Source: Xylaria sp. FL1777
Taxonomy: Eukaryota > Ascomycota > Sordariomycetes > Xylariales > Xylariaceae
Direction: 5' to 3'
Length of the DNA: 64,000 bases
Assembly: GCA_022578965.1 (NCBI GenBank)
Contig: MU400523.1
Coordinates: forward strand, 186,001-250,000
The notes beneath the pieces are model-generated. The model was not told the DNA's origin and did not search any database. It was given only the letters and a program-made list of their open reading frames with translations. Below are positions 24,315 to 35,441 of the stretch, piece after piece (the first letter of the stretch is position 1; every line of letters starts with the position of its first letter). Position numbers and translations under genes: made by a program.

Positions 24315-26184
24315 ATAATGTTAGTTAATACCAAACGAAAATTTCCAGCGACTAGCATTGCTCATGGATTTCGTGATGGTATCTAGGTGAATTCTATATT
24401 TACCCCTGAATGTGGTACTTTTACCCTAGTAAGCCGAGCTCTAAGTTTTCAGCACTCCTATTCCTACTTCCGGACTGGTGCTGCTGGAGATATTTTGACT
24501 GGGAAATCTGAATTACGATGATAGTTCTGTCTGTGTCAATTTTAATAAGAAGTGCTTGGGATACATAGGTAACAAGAACAAGTACAGAACACGTGAAAGA
24601 AAGATGTAATAGTTATGGGAGATCAACAGTAGACCAGTCCGCCAGGCCATTCAGCTATTATAAGTAGTAACTAGGTGAATCTACACGGTATCATTTCATA
24701 TCATATGTTCCTTTGGGGTCTATTTACCAAATATTCAACATTTATATGCAAGTTTTTGGACAGTTTTGCCAACACAACCAACCCCTTTGTGGCCGGCCTT
24801 TTATCTTCTTGTTCTTCTGATTAACCTCATCTATGAGCAACTTAACATGTTTTAATGGCCATAATACTAGCGCTGCTTGATGACAGTGACAATCCACACC
24901 ACAGCCTTAGTCTAGATTGGGCGGTGTATAATTCTGCCATCGTGGCTCTTCGTGCCATCGATGGTCATAGCGCCTAGCCGTAGATAATGGGATTGTGGTC
25001 TCGGTGACGAGCCGCGGGCTGAGGTACCTAGGTATCTGATGGGTGGGTACTTACAGTACGCCTGGCAGACACAGCTTGGGATATGTCACAGTACGGGCAA
25101 CAGTGTACATGTCACAACATCTTTGTTCCCCTGGCAGTATCACCTTTACAAGAACTTGATGATATAATACTGAGGAGGTACTTTAAAACAGAGGGTAGAA
25201 ACATGTGTAAAGTTTGTAACTGCCATGTATTATACATGTATTTTGAGCTCCAAAATACCACTACTACATCTCGATGATTTATTTTATCCTTGGTTTCAAC
25301 GTCCTAAATACATAATAACAGACGTTGCCCTATTGGACAGCTACAAGGCCAAACCCTTTCTCTAGAGCCATATCCTTAATTGTAATATTCGGCTAACATG
25401 ACTTGGCTTTCGCCTGTATACAACCCCTGATACCGAGGTGGGGGAATAGGATAGGCCATGCCTCCCAACAGGAAGCCGAATTGTTATGACCTCAGTTATA
25501 ATCCAGATCCGTATGGTTGATATAATACAGTTAGGTAATGGCTTACTTATTTCAATACATAATCTATCTGACATTACCTTCCTTTACGAGCCTCCTGTGC
25601 TGTTCATATAGGAGTGCTATAGTTGGATTGGCATGATACAAAAATATTATCTAGAAGAATCATAATGGGACGGCATCGACAAGAAATAGTTACCATATGA
25701 TCACAGTCGATCAGAGCAACTGTGTGAATTTTTGCCCAGCAACGCTGTTAAAATCTTAGCACTGTACTGTTTTCCTTCAACCTTATAAGAAGCCATTGTG
25801 TACAATGGCCGATAGAGAGTCCAGTACGCTAATCATGCCCGTGAGTAGTGAAGTACTCGCTTTCTTCAATGGAAACAAGGCTCGGTGAGCTAGGTAGCTA
25901 TGTACCCATGTTGCGAGGAGCAACCGTCTTCAGTAATGAGGTATTCTTCCCACAATCCCCCATTTGCCTTTCTCCTCCTCAATGGTTTTTTTTCCCACAC
26001 TCATAAATTCACAGACATTAACCGAAATCCACACCTACTTCCCAACTCCCCATTCTCTCTCCCACTACATACTACAGAGCACCACCTCACCATCTCACAG
26101 TCTATGGTTGTGCATTACCTCCACAGATTCCCTTGCCTATTATCCATTGACATCTATTCGACCTTCAAAGGTACAAGAATCACA
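24315..26184. other. Spacer between monooxygenase and first HMG-box gene
   Basis: About 1.9 kb without a supported gene. No alpha-box coding sequence is visible on either strand. The last 200 bp are CT-rich and probably form the promoter and leader of the first HMG gene. A TACCTAGGTA unit lies near 25025. Confidence 0.5.
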
Positions 26185-27625
26185 ATGGTTTTGACCTCCA
26201 ACCACGGCCAGAGCTTCGTACAGGATCTCTGGGCCAAAGCTCTCTCTCAGCTTGACAGCCACACCAATATCATTGAGATTGCCGTCGATGATTTCAACCT
26301 TCTCGGTCAAGATGGAGAGATGTTCTTCAAGAATCAGTTAAGGCATGTATATTTTTCCTTTCATCCAGTCTATGATCCATACCACCAAGTGAACACGCCC
26401 CCCTTGATCACATACAAAACCTTGACTACTATATTGCCTATTGCATATGATATTGTATCACATATTACACATGAAGCTATTGACTCGTCAGTGTGGTCCT
26501 ATACCTAGTTGCTGTGACATATCCAACTTATCCCTTTCTACTGGTCCCTCTAGGTATATTGAAACTAATCCTCAACATGTAGCACTATTTCGAACAATGT
26601 CGTGGAGTTTTTCACAGACACCACTAACAGTAGCCGTATCTATCTGGCGAGTCCGATGTCTTTGCTCCAAATGAATTTTACAATTCATATGACAGGAGAG
26701 CGACTACAGGCCGTTACACCACTACCAAGCATCCAGGTTGATCAGGAATGCAATGCTCTCATCTACGACGTGCAATATATGGAACCGGTCATTCAGCAGC
26801 CCGAAATCGGTCCTGATACGATGTACCTCAATCCCATCCCGCGTCCGATTTATTACACCGATGGATGGGCTCCAATGCCAGCCCAACAATCAGCGGCGGT
26901 TCCTTTTGACCAACCCACACAGACCGTATGGCCCCCTGAAGCTGTTTCACCAACCCCCAATGGAGCATCCTACAACGACCCTGTCCTCTTTTATGCGCAG
27001 TCTTATGAACAGGCTCAACATGTTCCTTTTTATGCGAAGTCGTATGAACAGACTCAACATGTTCCCTTTTATGCGCAGTCGCATGAACAGGCTCAACATG
27101 TTCCCTTTTATGCGCAGTCGTATGAACACGCTCAACATGTTCCCTTTTATGCGCAGTCGTATGAACACGCTCAACATGTTCCCTCTCAGCCAGCTCTAAC
27201 ACCAATGAACTTTGAGAGTAGCATTCAGCAAAACTACCGAACTGATAACAGTGTTCCAGGAGATTTTATTGCGGTACAACCGACTCCTAACAGACAATCT
27301 CTAGACAAGAAGATTCCGCGGCCAACAAATGCCTTCATGCTATACCGACGCGACCATTGTCATCAAGTGAAGCAGGAGGAAAAAGGAATTCCGAATCAGA
27401 AAGTCTGTAAGTGGGAAATTGTTCCAAACCATTTCTGGACAATTACACTAACTCTGTACGCCCTTAGCCATAATTCTTGGCAAGCGATGGAAAGCCTTGT
27501 CGGAGGAAGAGCAGAAGCCCTGGAGAGATCAGGCGGATCGCATTGCTGAAGAGCACAAACGCATGTATCCGGACTGGAAATATCGCCCTGGGCCAAAGAA
27601 GGTTCGGCGTCGTGCACAAAATTGA
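26185..27625 (+). CDS. HMG-box mating-type-like regulator, upstream paralog
   Basis: Probable nuclear DNA-binding regulator. Exons are 26185-26342, 26583-27406 and 27468-27625, giving 379 residues. The HMG box is at about 298-372 (IPRPTNAFMLYRRD, then IILGKRWKALSEEEQKPW, then HKRMYPDWKYRPGPKK). The second intron (GTAAGT to TTAG) splits a serine codon (T|CC) inside the box, a position typical of fungal MAT HMG genes. The first intron begins with GC (GCATGT), not GT; phase and homology to the neighbouring paralog support it. Residues about 10-75 match the paralog (LW...DSHT, GEMFF, VVEFFTDTTNSSRIYLA). Residues 189-253 are five 13-residue repeats (FYAQSYEQAQHVP type). The protein ends seven residues after the box. 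It could be MAT1-2-1, MAT1-1-3-like or a new idiomorph gene; the shared N-terminus favours a duplication. Confidence 0.85.
26989..27183 (+). repeat. Five 39-bp tandem repeats in first HMG gene
   Basis: Five in-frame units of 39 bp, each encoding 13 residues of the form FYAQSYEQAQHVP. Units differ at a few positions (K for Q, T for A, H for Y, H for Q). The last two encode the same peptide, as expected from recent unit duplication. The second HMG gene has nothing like it. Confidence 0.95.
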
Positions 27626-28837
27626 GTAGTCCTTTGAAAGAGAGGGCGGCTTGATGACTTGTGAAGAGACGACGTAACGTATCAGAGTTGGACAAACGAT
27701 GGCTAATGATAGGCCATCGGGTATCAAGGCCATCACATGTCTATGTGAATATAGGGTCACACACATTAATTGCTGTATTTTGCTGGGACTGATGTATAAG
27801 TATGGTCTACGATGGCAGGGTTAGCAGAGAGGACCCGGAAAGGGGCATTGCCAAGCCTTGACAAGAGGGTGTTGGGGGGAACCTGACGCGTAGGGGGAAG
27901 AAATGTCCTTGGTAGCTAGGATTGACTGGTGGTGATTGCTGGCTCCTGGATCATACCGTGTATCTTCTTAGGACTGCGTCATAAGCAATTGGACCAATTT
28001 GGAGCTTGGTTCCCCTTCCGAGACATACTCAGGTAGCTAGCTACCAAGACTTAATGGAAACATATCATTCACATCTGTTCTGGAGGTCAAAAGAATACCA
28101 CGACAGCCCTCTAAGGCACGCTTCAGTGTTTTAGGACAGCATTTATGTTACGTTCGTAGACAACTAATACGCTTGAAATGCTAGCTAAGGCTAAAGACGA
28201 AGAGGAGAAAATAATATATCCTAAAAAATTACTAGCTGTTCGTTCGATAGCCAGTGTACCTAGGTACTCATTGGGTGGCCAATTTCATATTTTAAACCTG
28301 CTTGTGGAATACACTCGGAGACTTGAGATGTTGTTTGCGAGTGACAAAGTACTTCATGTTATTTCACTACCTCCAATGGTCGGTTTGCCACACGTACCCC
28401 TCAGTCAAGTTCTTATGGGTCGAGTCAGGGATAGACTCAGTATTCCAGTGTGGTATTTTAGGTCTGCCATCCCCTAATAGAGGTCCACGATAAACTCAAT
28501 GGGTGTTGGCCATTGTACTCCTCCTCTTGTGGTTCTCAATGGCCAATATTGCAAACCATCCTCTTAATGTAGCGGTCCTCGTGAAGGTCTCTGATCCACT
28601 TTGTACTGGATTGATAATTTCTTAATAGGTGAGAACACTTCTGCTCTCTCCCATCTTTTGTGAATATCTATGTTCTCGATCTAACACAAAAGGTGTTTCC
28701 AATACGTGCTTCGCATCTCCCATCTTGTGAAAAGCACTTCACAGCACATTCCTACACATCCTGTTAACTTTTTCATCTTTGATTTCTCTATCAAACCTGT
28801 TTAGTCTTCGTGCATCTATCGGCGAAACAAAGTGACC
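27626..28837. promoter_or_regulatory. Spacer between the two HMG-box genes
   Basis: About 1.2 kb with no supported gene; the frame at 28178-28477 has no coding support. It holds the terminator of the first HMG gene and the promoter of the second. The final 200 bp are CT-rich. A GTACCTAGGTAC unit is at about 28257. Confidence 0.5.
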
Positions 28838-30142
28838 ATGTCAGAACTCACAGACAATGTTCTCCAGGCCCTCTGGGACCAGGCTGCGTTACAAGTCGAT
28901 CCTCACACTCATTGTCGTAACATCAAGCTATCTAGCAATTCTTTCTACGCCCTGGGTGAGGGAGGTGAGCTCTATTTCACACAGCAAGCTAGGTAAGGCT
29001 GCCTTCTTTTTCATTACTTGGTCGAGCCTATTATCCTCACTACACGCATTTTATCGCCGTATTCGTCGATATGACCATTATTCCAACCAGCCTCATCATT
29101 TCACCTTACTAGTGGACTCCATTAACCCTCGTGGTTACAGCTTGCTCTTGAATGGACCGGCCGAGTTCCATGTCGATGCCACCAACATCAATAGGATCTA
29201 TCTCGCCATCACTGCCGAGCTCGTGAATCAATTCGGCTTCACAATTGGCGAGCTACAAGGACATCGGATCCGAGCATTGTTCCCTCCCCCGATGCAATCA
29301 ATTATGACCCCGCAGCCTTACTTCCCGGCGTCATCTTCCCAGTTCGGTTATGTGACTCCTCCCCCAACGCCACAATACCCAGTCTTCCCTCAGCATCAGT
29401 TGAACATGGCAGCACTGCCAGCTCCCCCTGAAGATGAATGGCTTCGCCGCCGCCAGAACCTCGCGGCTGGTATGGAGATCCCGGCCGACCTGGTTAAGAT
29501 CGAGGACGACGAGGATGATTATAACAACGACGACGACGACAATGAAGAGGATCACATCAAACGCCCGCCGAATGCTTGGATTCTATACCGTCAAGCACAG
29601 CATCCCCTCGTCACGCAGCAGCAGCCCAAGAAAACCCACAACTCAAAAATCTGTAAGTAAATCACCATCACCAACAACGCTGCCTCATCGCCACACCTTG
29701 CAACTAATCATCTACATGTCTAGCCAAGATAATCAGCGACCAGTGGCAGAGCCTATCGGATGACGACAGAAAGTACTGGTACGATCTAGCGACGGTCAAA
29801 GCGGAAGAGCACAAGAAAACGTACCCGACATACCAATTCAGGGCGGTTAAGAAGAAGAGCAAGGCCAGTCCCAAACGGGGAATGAGGCCGAAGTCTTGGT
29901 CCTTGGGACAAATAGATCTCCTCAGAGCCGACGCCTTCCAAAATGGCGGCGGGAACCTCATGGGCCACGGTTTCGCTTACCCAGGTCACATGAACGGCAC
30001 AGTCCCAGTCTTTAACAACGCTCCTAACGGAATCTATGGATTTCCTCAGGGAAACCCGAACATGCAGGGACAGTACCAGATTGCTGGTGCCGTGCCCCTT
30101 TCTCAGGGGCACGGAGAGTTCGTGAACCAGAACTTCGCTTGA
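28838..30142 (+). CDS. MAT1-2-1: HMG-box mating-type protein, MAT1-2-1 candidate
   Basis: Probable MAT1-2 idiomorph regulator controlling mating identity, acting in the nucleus. Exons are 28838-28992, 29141-29652 and 29724-30142, giving 361 residues. The first intron (GTAAGG to TTACAG) is at the same position and phase as in the upstream paralog but has a normal GT donor. The second intron splits the same serine codon of the HMG box. The box is at about 192-266 (KRPPNAWILYRQAQHP, then KIISDQWQSLSDDDRKYWYD, then HKKTYPTYQF). An acidic tract (EDDEDDYNNDDDDNEED) lies just before it, and a basic KKKSKASPKR just after. The C-terminal 85 residues are Gly/Asn/Pro/Gln-rich. The N-terminal domain (about residues 8-80) is homologous to the paralog. 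It was named MAT1-2-1 because its box start (RPPNA-ILYR) and location next to APN2 fit best; the assignment between the two paralogs is not certain. Confidence 0.85.
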
Positions 30143-31036
30143 GCGACTTTGTCATAGCAGAGAAGGATTTCTTCTTTTAGTTCTATGCTTTCTAGTCCCC
30201 CCGTTATTGGACAGGGATTGGCTGATAGGCCGCTATCGGGGTTTCGAGTATGTAGTTGCGGACTATCCAGAAGTAGGTCGGAGCGGTCACGTGACGCCAT
30301 GGATGGCTTTGGTCTCGCTTTGATCTTCAATGCTTGTTTACATGAGCATGGAGAGGATAACCTGGTGATGATACCTATATTATGGACCGTGGGATGGCTA
30401 GTCTGGCGGCGTTATTCTTTCGAGGGAGTTACTGGAGGACAATGACAATAACATAACGATGGCAATGATTGTTATGGTGGATGATTCTGAGAGTGGTTTA
30501 GTGTTCACTGGCCTACTCTAAGATTTATTTTAATAATACATACACTCATTAGGTATTTAGATGTTCTATTCCTGAAGAAAAGTGGTTGTATGTCTATTTA
30601 ATAAAGAAATTTCTAATAATTCTTTGAGTTCTGCTTAATGTATATGGCTTACTCTATCTTTATACATAAAGCAAATTTGAACCCCTTTGTCCGAAAGGTT
30701 TTCCTCAAGACCAAAGTGAATAAATAAATGAAATTATTGTTAAGCAGGTAAAATAAAGCACTAGCAACCCCAGCGCCTATATTAGGGAGAGACTGGCGAT
30801 TTGTGCGTAAACTGGAGGTCAAAATTTGTGTGAGCCAATGTCTAGTACGAAGCTGGGTTGTGTATTCCATGTAAGCTGGTTCAATACAATCTTTTCCATT
30901 TAGCCAGTTCTAGCTGACTGGAACATTATTAAAAAGTATGGCTCATGTAACGCGGGCGCAGGCACAGGTGCGTGCATCCTGATATCATAACTAACAAATG
31001 CCCTTAACGGGCTTTACGACTGCTATCGCTCGTTGT
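30143..31036. other. Convergent spacer between HMG gene and APN2
   Basis: About 0.9 kb between converging genes. It is AT-rich from 30520 to 30730. No gene is supported. The right edge of the MAT idiomorph may lie in or near this stretch, which cannot be told from one allele. Confidence 0.45.
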
Positions 31037-33197
31037 CTAATTAGAGTTAGAAGGCTTCCATTCACTGCTCCAAATGAACGTTCCGCAGCGCCACTCTGTT
31101 CCCTTCTCCTTTTCACCTGAGGGTCCAAGCGGTCGTGGGCAGATAAAGAAGGATCTTCCTGTGAAAACTTGTATGAGCTACTAATGACCTATGCCGAAAG
31201 ACAAACTAAGTATAATGAGATCTAGCTACTTACCTCGGTTAATGCCAGGCTTCTTGGTTACTAGACTGATGCAATCTTCTCCATGCTCACATTTAGGGAC
31301 AACGCGTCCCCCTAGAAGTTTCGACCACGACTCCTTAGCCTGAATAGGATCAAATACATGTGCAGTGTTAGCGCACTTCGAGTCGACTATAGATCCGCTC
31401 GTATCAGTCTTCAGGACTTCAGAGCCTGTCAAAGTGTAGCTGGGTTCGGTCTCCACTGTGCCATCAAGGCCCCCAGCTGACGGTGGAGTCTGCTCCTCCA
31501 GTTTCTTATTATCCTGGTCCGTAGCTCTGGGCTTGAAGAAGCCCATTAGATTACTTTGTCCCTTCTTTGATGATTCTTTGCTTAGTCCCGCTCTTGCCTT
31601 TTTCTGAGGTTTGCTGGGAGAAGCGGATACGGAGGAGGTTGTGCGTTTGAGACTGCTAGATGAAGACTTGACTGGCGAACGGGCCGGTATGGTAGAAGAT
31701 GGAGGCTCCGACTCAGCTGTGTCTATAGAGCTTGAAGGTGCCAAAATATCTAGGTCGTCGGCTTGGTTGCTCGAAGACTCTTGAGAGAGCGCCGGCGTGA
31801 TCTTTGGAGCGGCGGGCTTCTTGAAAAACATATCCTTAATGTTTTGACGGCGGTCAAACTCTGGTATTAGTTTTGCCGACAGTGGTAATAAATCTTTCGC
31901 AGACCATTCTTTTAATCGCTTTCCGTTTTTGAATGCCCCTGATGGATTCATAATATCCTTGATAAAGACCTCCTCGCCATCGATTTGAACTGTGTCATTA
32001 AGAACGGCAAATACCGGACAGTGATCCGACCCCATCAGGCCCTCTTGAATGTTTGCATCAATGAACCAACTTTTCATGTCATCGCTACACAAGACGTAGT
32101 CTATTCGACTGCCGAAGTTCCCTGGCCGAGTGTTTTTCTTCGTGTCCCAACAGGTGAACATGCCCTCTCGGTTGGGATGGGAAAGCCGACAGAGATCCCA
32201 TAAAACGGGATTCTCCCTATCTTCATCCCTAGGCCCAACCACGTTCCCTTCAAAAAGAAGCTGATTGAAAACACGGCGAGAGGGTGCTGAGAAGAAGTCG
32301 GCCATTATCATGCTCTCTTTCCTTAAGCGTTCTAGGAGGTTTGCTGTATCCATAGCATCTCTGACAACATTGAGGTCACCTGTCACGACGACACGCTTGC
32401 CCATGGCCACTAGGTTGCGGACCCGTATATCTAGCGCCTCCAAGTAGCCGAGTCTGAAATCATCCCTAGACTCGTCCCGATTGGCCGGGCAATACGTGCC
32501 AATTAAAACAAAAGCTGGGAATTCTAGAATCACACAACGGCCCTCCGAGTCAAGCGTAAGCGCGTCGACGTTTCCATTAAGCTGAAGCTGGCCGGGTTGG
32601 GGATAACCGCCTATCTGTTGATCTTTTGGCAAGTCTCTGAATTGAGTGGTCGAATTTGGCGGGCATAGGACACCAACAATGCCCTCCTCTGCTCGAATGG
32701 GCGCACAGACCGAGTTTCGAGTGTAAATGGCGACACCAGCATAACCTATGTCTCACGTGAGCTGCGAGGGGCAGGTGGAAGAGGCCTCGACATCTTCCCA
32801 CATACCTTTTTTATGCCGTGGGAGGCTGAAGAACACATCCCAGCCAGGGACCAAGACCATATCATCCTGAAGATCCTTGCGCTGTATCTTGGTCTCTTGC
32901 ATGACAACTATGTCTGCGCCTAAGATATCGAACATTGCCTATGAGTAGAGTTAGTAGATACGTAAGCACATATTCCGCGAGACAAAGGCATTCCGGTTCT
33001 CACGTCAAAGGTCTTTTTCTCCCTCCATGGCTGATAACCGAATGGGTTACTAGCAGTAGGGTTAGCACTAGCCATGAGTCTTGGCAACTGTAAAGACATA
33101 CCGAATGCCATTCACTATACATATATCTAGTAAGTGATACGTTCGACTGTCGGGAAGAGGAAAGCCTACCATTCCACGAAGTTATGCGCAGACCCAT
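31037..33197 (-). CDS. APN2: Class II AP endonuclease APN2
   Basis: Exonuclease III-type AP endonuclease / 3'-phosphodiesterase of base excision repair, and the standard right-hand MAT flank in many Sordariomycetes. Exons in transcript order are 33197-33170, 33114-33102 (13 nt), 33049-33004, 32938-32806, 32745-31234 and 31158-31037, giving 617 residues. The spliced start MGLRITSWNVNGIRNPFGYQ needs the 13-nt exon, which supplies VNGIR. Catalytic-core motifs are VVMQETKIQRKDL, GYAGVAIYTR, GTYCPANRDESRDDFR, VTGDLNVV, SRIDYVL and GSDHCPVFAV. A PCNA-type box (QSNLMGFFKP) lies in the linker. The C-terminal GRF zinc finger is C-HGEDC...NRGRSFFICPRP...WRCGTFIWSSEW. All catalytic motifs are present. 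It is divergent from COX13. Confidence 0.97.
33102..33114 (-). other. 13-nt microexon of APN2
   Basis: Thirteen bases flanked by TATAG acceptor and GTATGT donor. They supply the codons for V-N-G-I-R in the essential TSWNVNGIRN motif. Without them the frame is lost, so the microexon is strongly supported. Confidence 0.9.
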
Positions 33198-33811
33198 ATT
33201 GGCGGTGTATCGTCAAGAAGGCGCATCCATTATCATCCCCGCGACACCACCAAAACTCATCCTCAAAAGCTTACAAGCCGCATGCGTGTGGGTCATCAGT
33301 AGGTGTGCTGTAAGAGAAGACGTGGAAAAACTCCTGGTGCCTCTCAACAGCGGTAGAGAATGTGTGCTGGATGGATATATTCAATTGGATTTGGTTCTCA
33401 AGTCCAGCCACAACACCCCAACCAATCGTGAGCTCAGGGCAGTCGCGATGCTAGGTTGCGTCACCAAACTGACCCGAAATCATGTGACCCCATTATGCAC
33501 CTATGTACCCACTGAATTCACTAAGGAACGGCTGGCCCCACCCGGCGCACATACCACATGCACATATGTACCTAGGTAGGTACTTAGGTACCTAAGGTAA
33601 GCATGAGTCCACCGTCATGGTTCAGTTGCGGGCGGGTGGTCTGATTCATCCTCCTCTTGGCCGAAGAACAACCGGGGCCAAGCTCGGAAGCTTCCTAGAC
33701 CTGACCTCATCTCCAAACCTACGTAGAGCGACTTTCCTCTCATACCACAAGAGCCTCGATTGGACAATCTCCACTCCGACCGACGCTTCACCCATCCTAC
33801 CAAAGTCCACC
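33198..33811. promoter_or_regulatory. Divergent APN2/COX13 promoter region
   Basis: 614 bp between divergent starts. It contains a compact run of TACCTAGGTA-type palindromes at 33567-33599. No gene is supported; the frame at 33184-33579 lacks family similarity. Confidence 0.5.
33567..33599. repeat. GTACCTAGGTAGGTACTTAG-type palindrome run
   Basis: A short run of overlapping TACCTA/TAGGTA palindromes in the APN2/COX13 spacer, matching the units at 11690-11815 and 47555-47606. Confidence 0.75.
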
Positions 33812-34603
33812 ATGGTCTTCCAACGACAGATCCTCCGCGCGACACCGCGCCTGGCCGCTCAGCTCCGCGCCCCCGCCGTCCGCTCGACCATCCAGCGCCG
33901 CCTTGCCTCCACCGAGAACAAGTTCATCAAGGACCGACAAGCCATCAAAGAGCACGCTGCGGGCACTACTGGTTAGTAATGCCATGAGGTCATCCTTTAA
34001 AGAGGCTAATTGAACCTGTTTAAACTATCCGTTTGCTGACGTTCTTATAGAGCTATGGCGCAAGATCTCCATCTAGTAAGCAGAAGCCGACCCTTATCCT
34101 GTGAACAACACCTACCCGATATCCTACGACAGCCAGTTCTCCGGTCAGAATGCTCGACCTGGAACTTCTGATAAGGATTCCGCCCTGCTATTATCATTTC
34201 AGCCTCTTTCACCCCTGATACCCGTTGTATAATATAGAACATAGCATCACCAAGATGCATACGATATGAGAGGGAATGAGAAGGCTGACCTTTTTTGCTC
34301 TAAAACAGTGCCGTGATCCCCGCCCTAATCCTCGCCAGCGTCAACGCCTACAACCTGTGGAATGAGCATTGGGAGCACTGGTCACATATGCCCCCACTAG
34401 AGGAGCGCACCGAGTACCCCTACCAGAACATCCGCACCAAGAACTTCCCCTGGGGTGATGGTGACAAGACCCTGTTGTACGGCTTTCCCACCTTTCTTTA
34501 CCTATCATATTCTAGCGCTCTTTCGGGACGAACAGACAACTAATTCACCACCGATAGCTGGAATGACAACGTCAACTACCACAACAAAGACAAATCTCAA
34601 TAA
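33812..34603 (+). CDS. COX13: Cytochrome c oxidase subunit VIa
   Basis: Inner mitochondrial membrane subunit of complex IV, which modulates oxidase activity. Exons are 33812-33971, 34051-34075 (25 nt), 34309-34476 and 34558-34603, giving 132 residues. The N-terminus is an arginine-rich presequence (MVFQRQILRATPRLAAQLRA ... RRLAS). Splicing rebuilds ELWRKISIYAVIPALILASV, the single membrane segment. NAYNLWNEHWEHWSHMPPLE and PYQNIRTKNFPWGDGDKTLF follow, and the end is WNDNVNYHNKDKSQ. The second exon is only 25 nt and the second intron is 233 bp, long for this genome. COX13 beside APN2 is the expected MAT-flank synteny. Confidence 0.97.
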
Positions 34604-35441
34604 GCTTCTCCAAGCCATCGATCAGAAGGCGCCTGAATGGGATATTTCCGGTATAAATGGCCGCATCATACAGTTTAGGGGAGGGGGGGCCTGGGGAAGA
34701 AAGGAGAACAAACCCATTGGAAATAGACAAAGTGGCCCACGGCTATCATACCACCGCGAACTAACCTACGTGTCTGTCCTATTGTAGATATGCGACTTTC
34801 ATTTGTCAATACAGAAACTGCAACTGAAAGTTCACTCTTATCTTGATATTGTCTGCCGCTATGTGACTTCCGTCCTTCCTAAGTCAGTCCCCGCTCATCA
34901 GTACCTACGTATTGGGACATGTACAAAGGATAATGGTAACATGTCAATTTATATACGAAAGGCTAATTTGTGCAATGAGAACTAATAATTACTCATCCAA
35001 CGCGATGTGAGGCGACCCACATTTCACCAGGAACACCAATGTGTGCGAACACATGGAGCGGTCAAGCCGACTCAAATACTATATCTACGAGGGAGTGGAT
35101 TCTCCAAGGCAATATACACATCCACACATACTTTTGTCCTGTTCGGTCTTCAAGTTTCTGCTCACCCGCTCTCCAGCTCGCTCACTGGCTCACTTGCCTC
35201 CTTGTCCTCTTGAGCACATACTAAGTGTCGATATATCAAACTAACCCGTTAACCCCTGGCATAGTCCTCAGAGGAATCTTCAAGCTCATCATTAATAGAA
35301 TAGGTATGGATTTTAGCCAGAATTCGATTTGCTATAGCCATAATACACAACTTAGGGCAAATAGCTTCCGTCGGTGCATTCTGTATCGTATCGAGATACC
35401 GCGTGGTGTTAAAAGTATTTTGAGCGAGTTATAAAAGCCGT
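34604..35441. other. Convergent spacer between COX13 and SLA2
   Basis: About 0.84 kb holding the 3' ends of two converging genes. No coding signal or repeat structure is supported. Confidence 0.5.

Noticed and set aside
26347..26352. GTATAT as donor of the first intron in the upstream HMG gene
   Set aside because: Its phase does not fit the acceptor that aligns with the paralog; the GC donor at 26343 does.
26990..27185. Repeat array as a CRISPR-like structure
   Set aside because: Units are contiguous without spacers and lie in frame in a eukaryotic coding exon.
28178..28477. 99-codon frame between the HMG genes, possible third MAT gene
   Set aside because: No recognisable domain, no paired introns and weak codon pattern. 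It could be revisited with transcripts.
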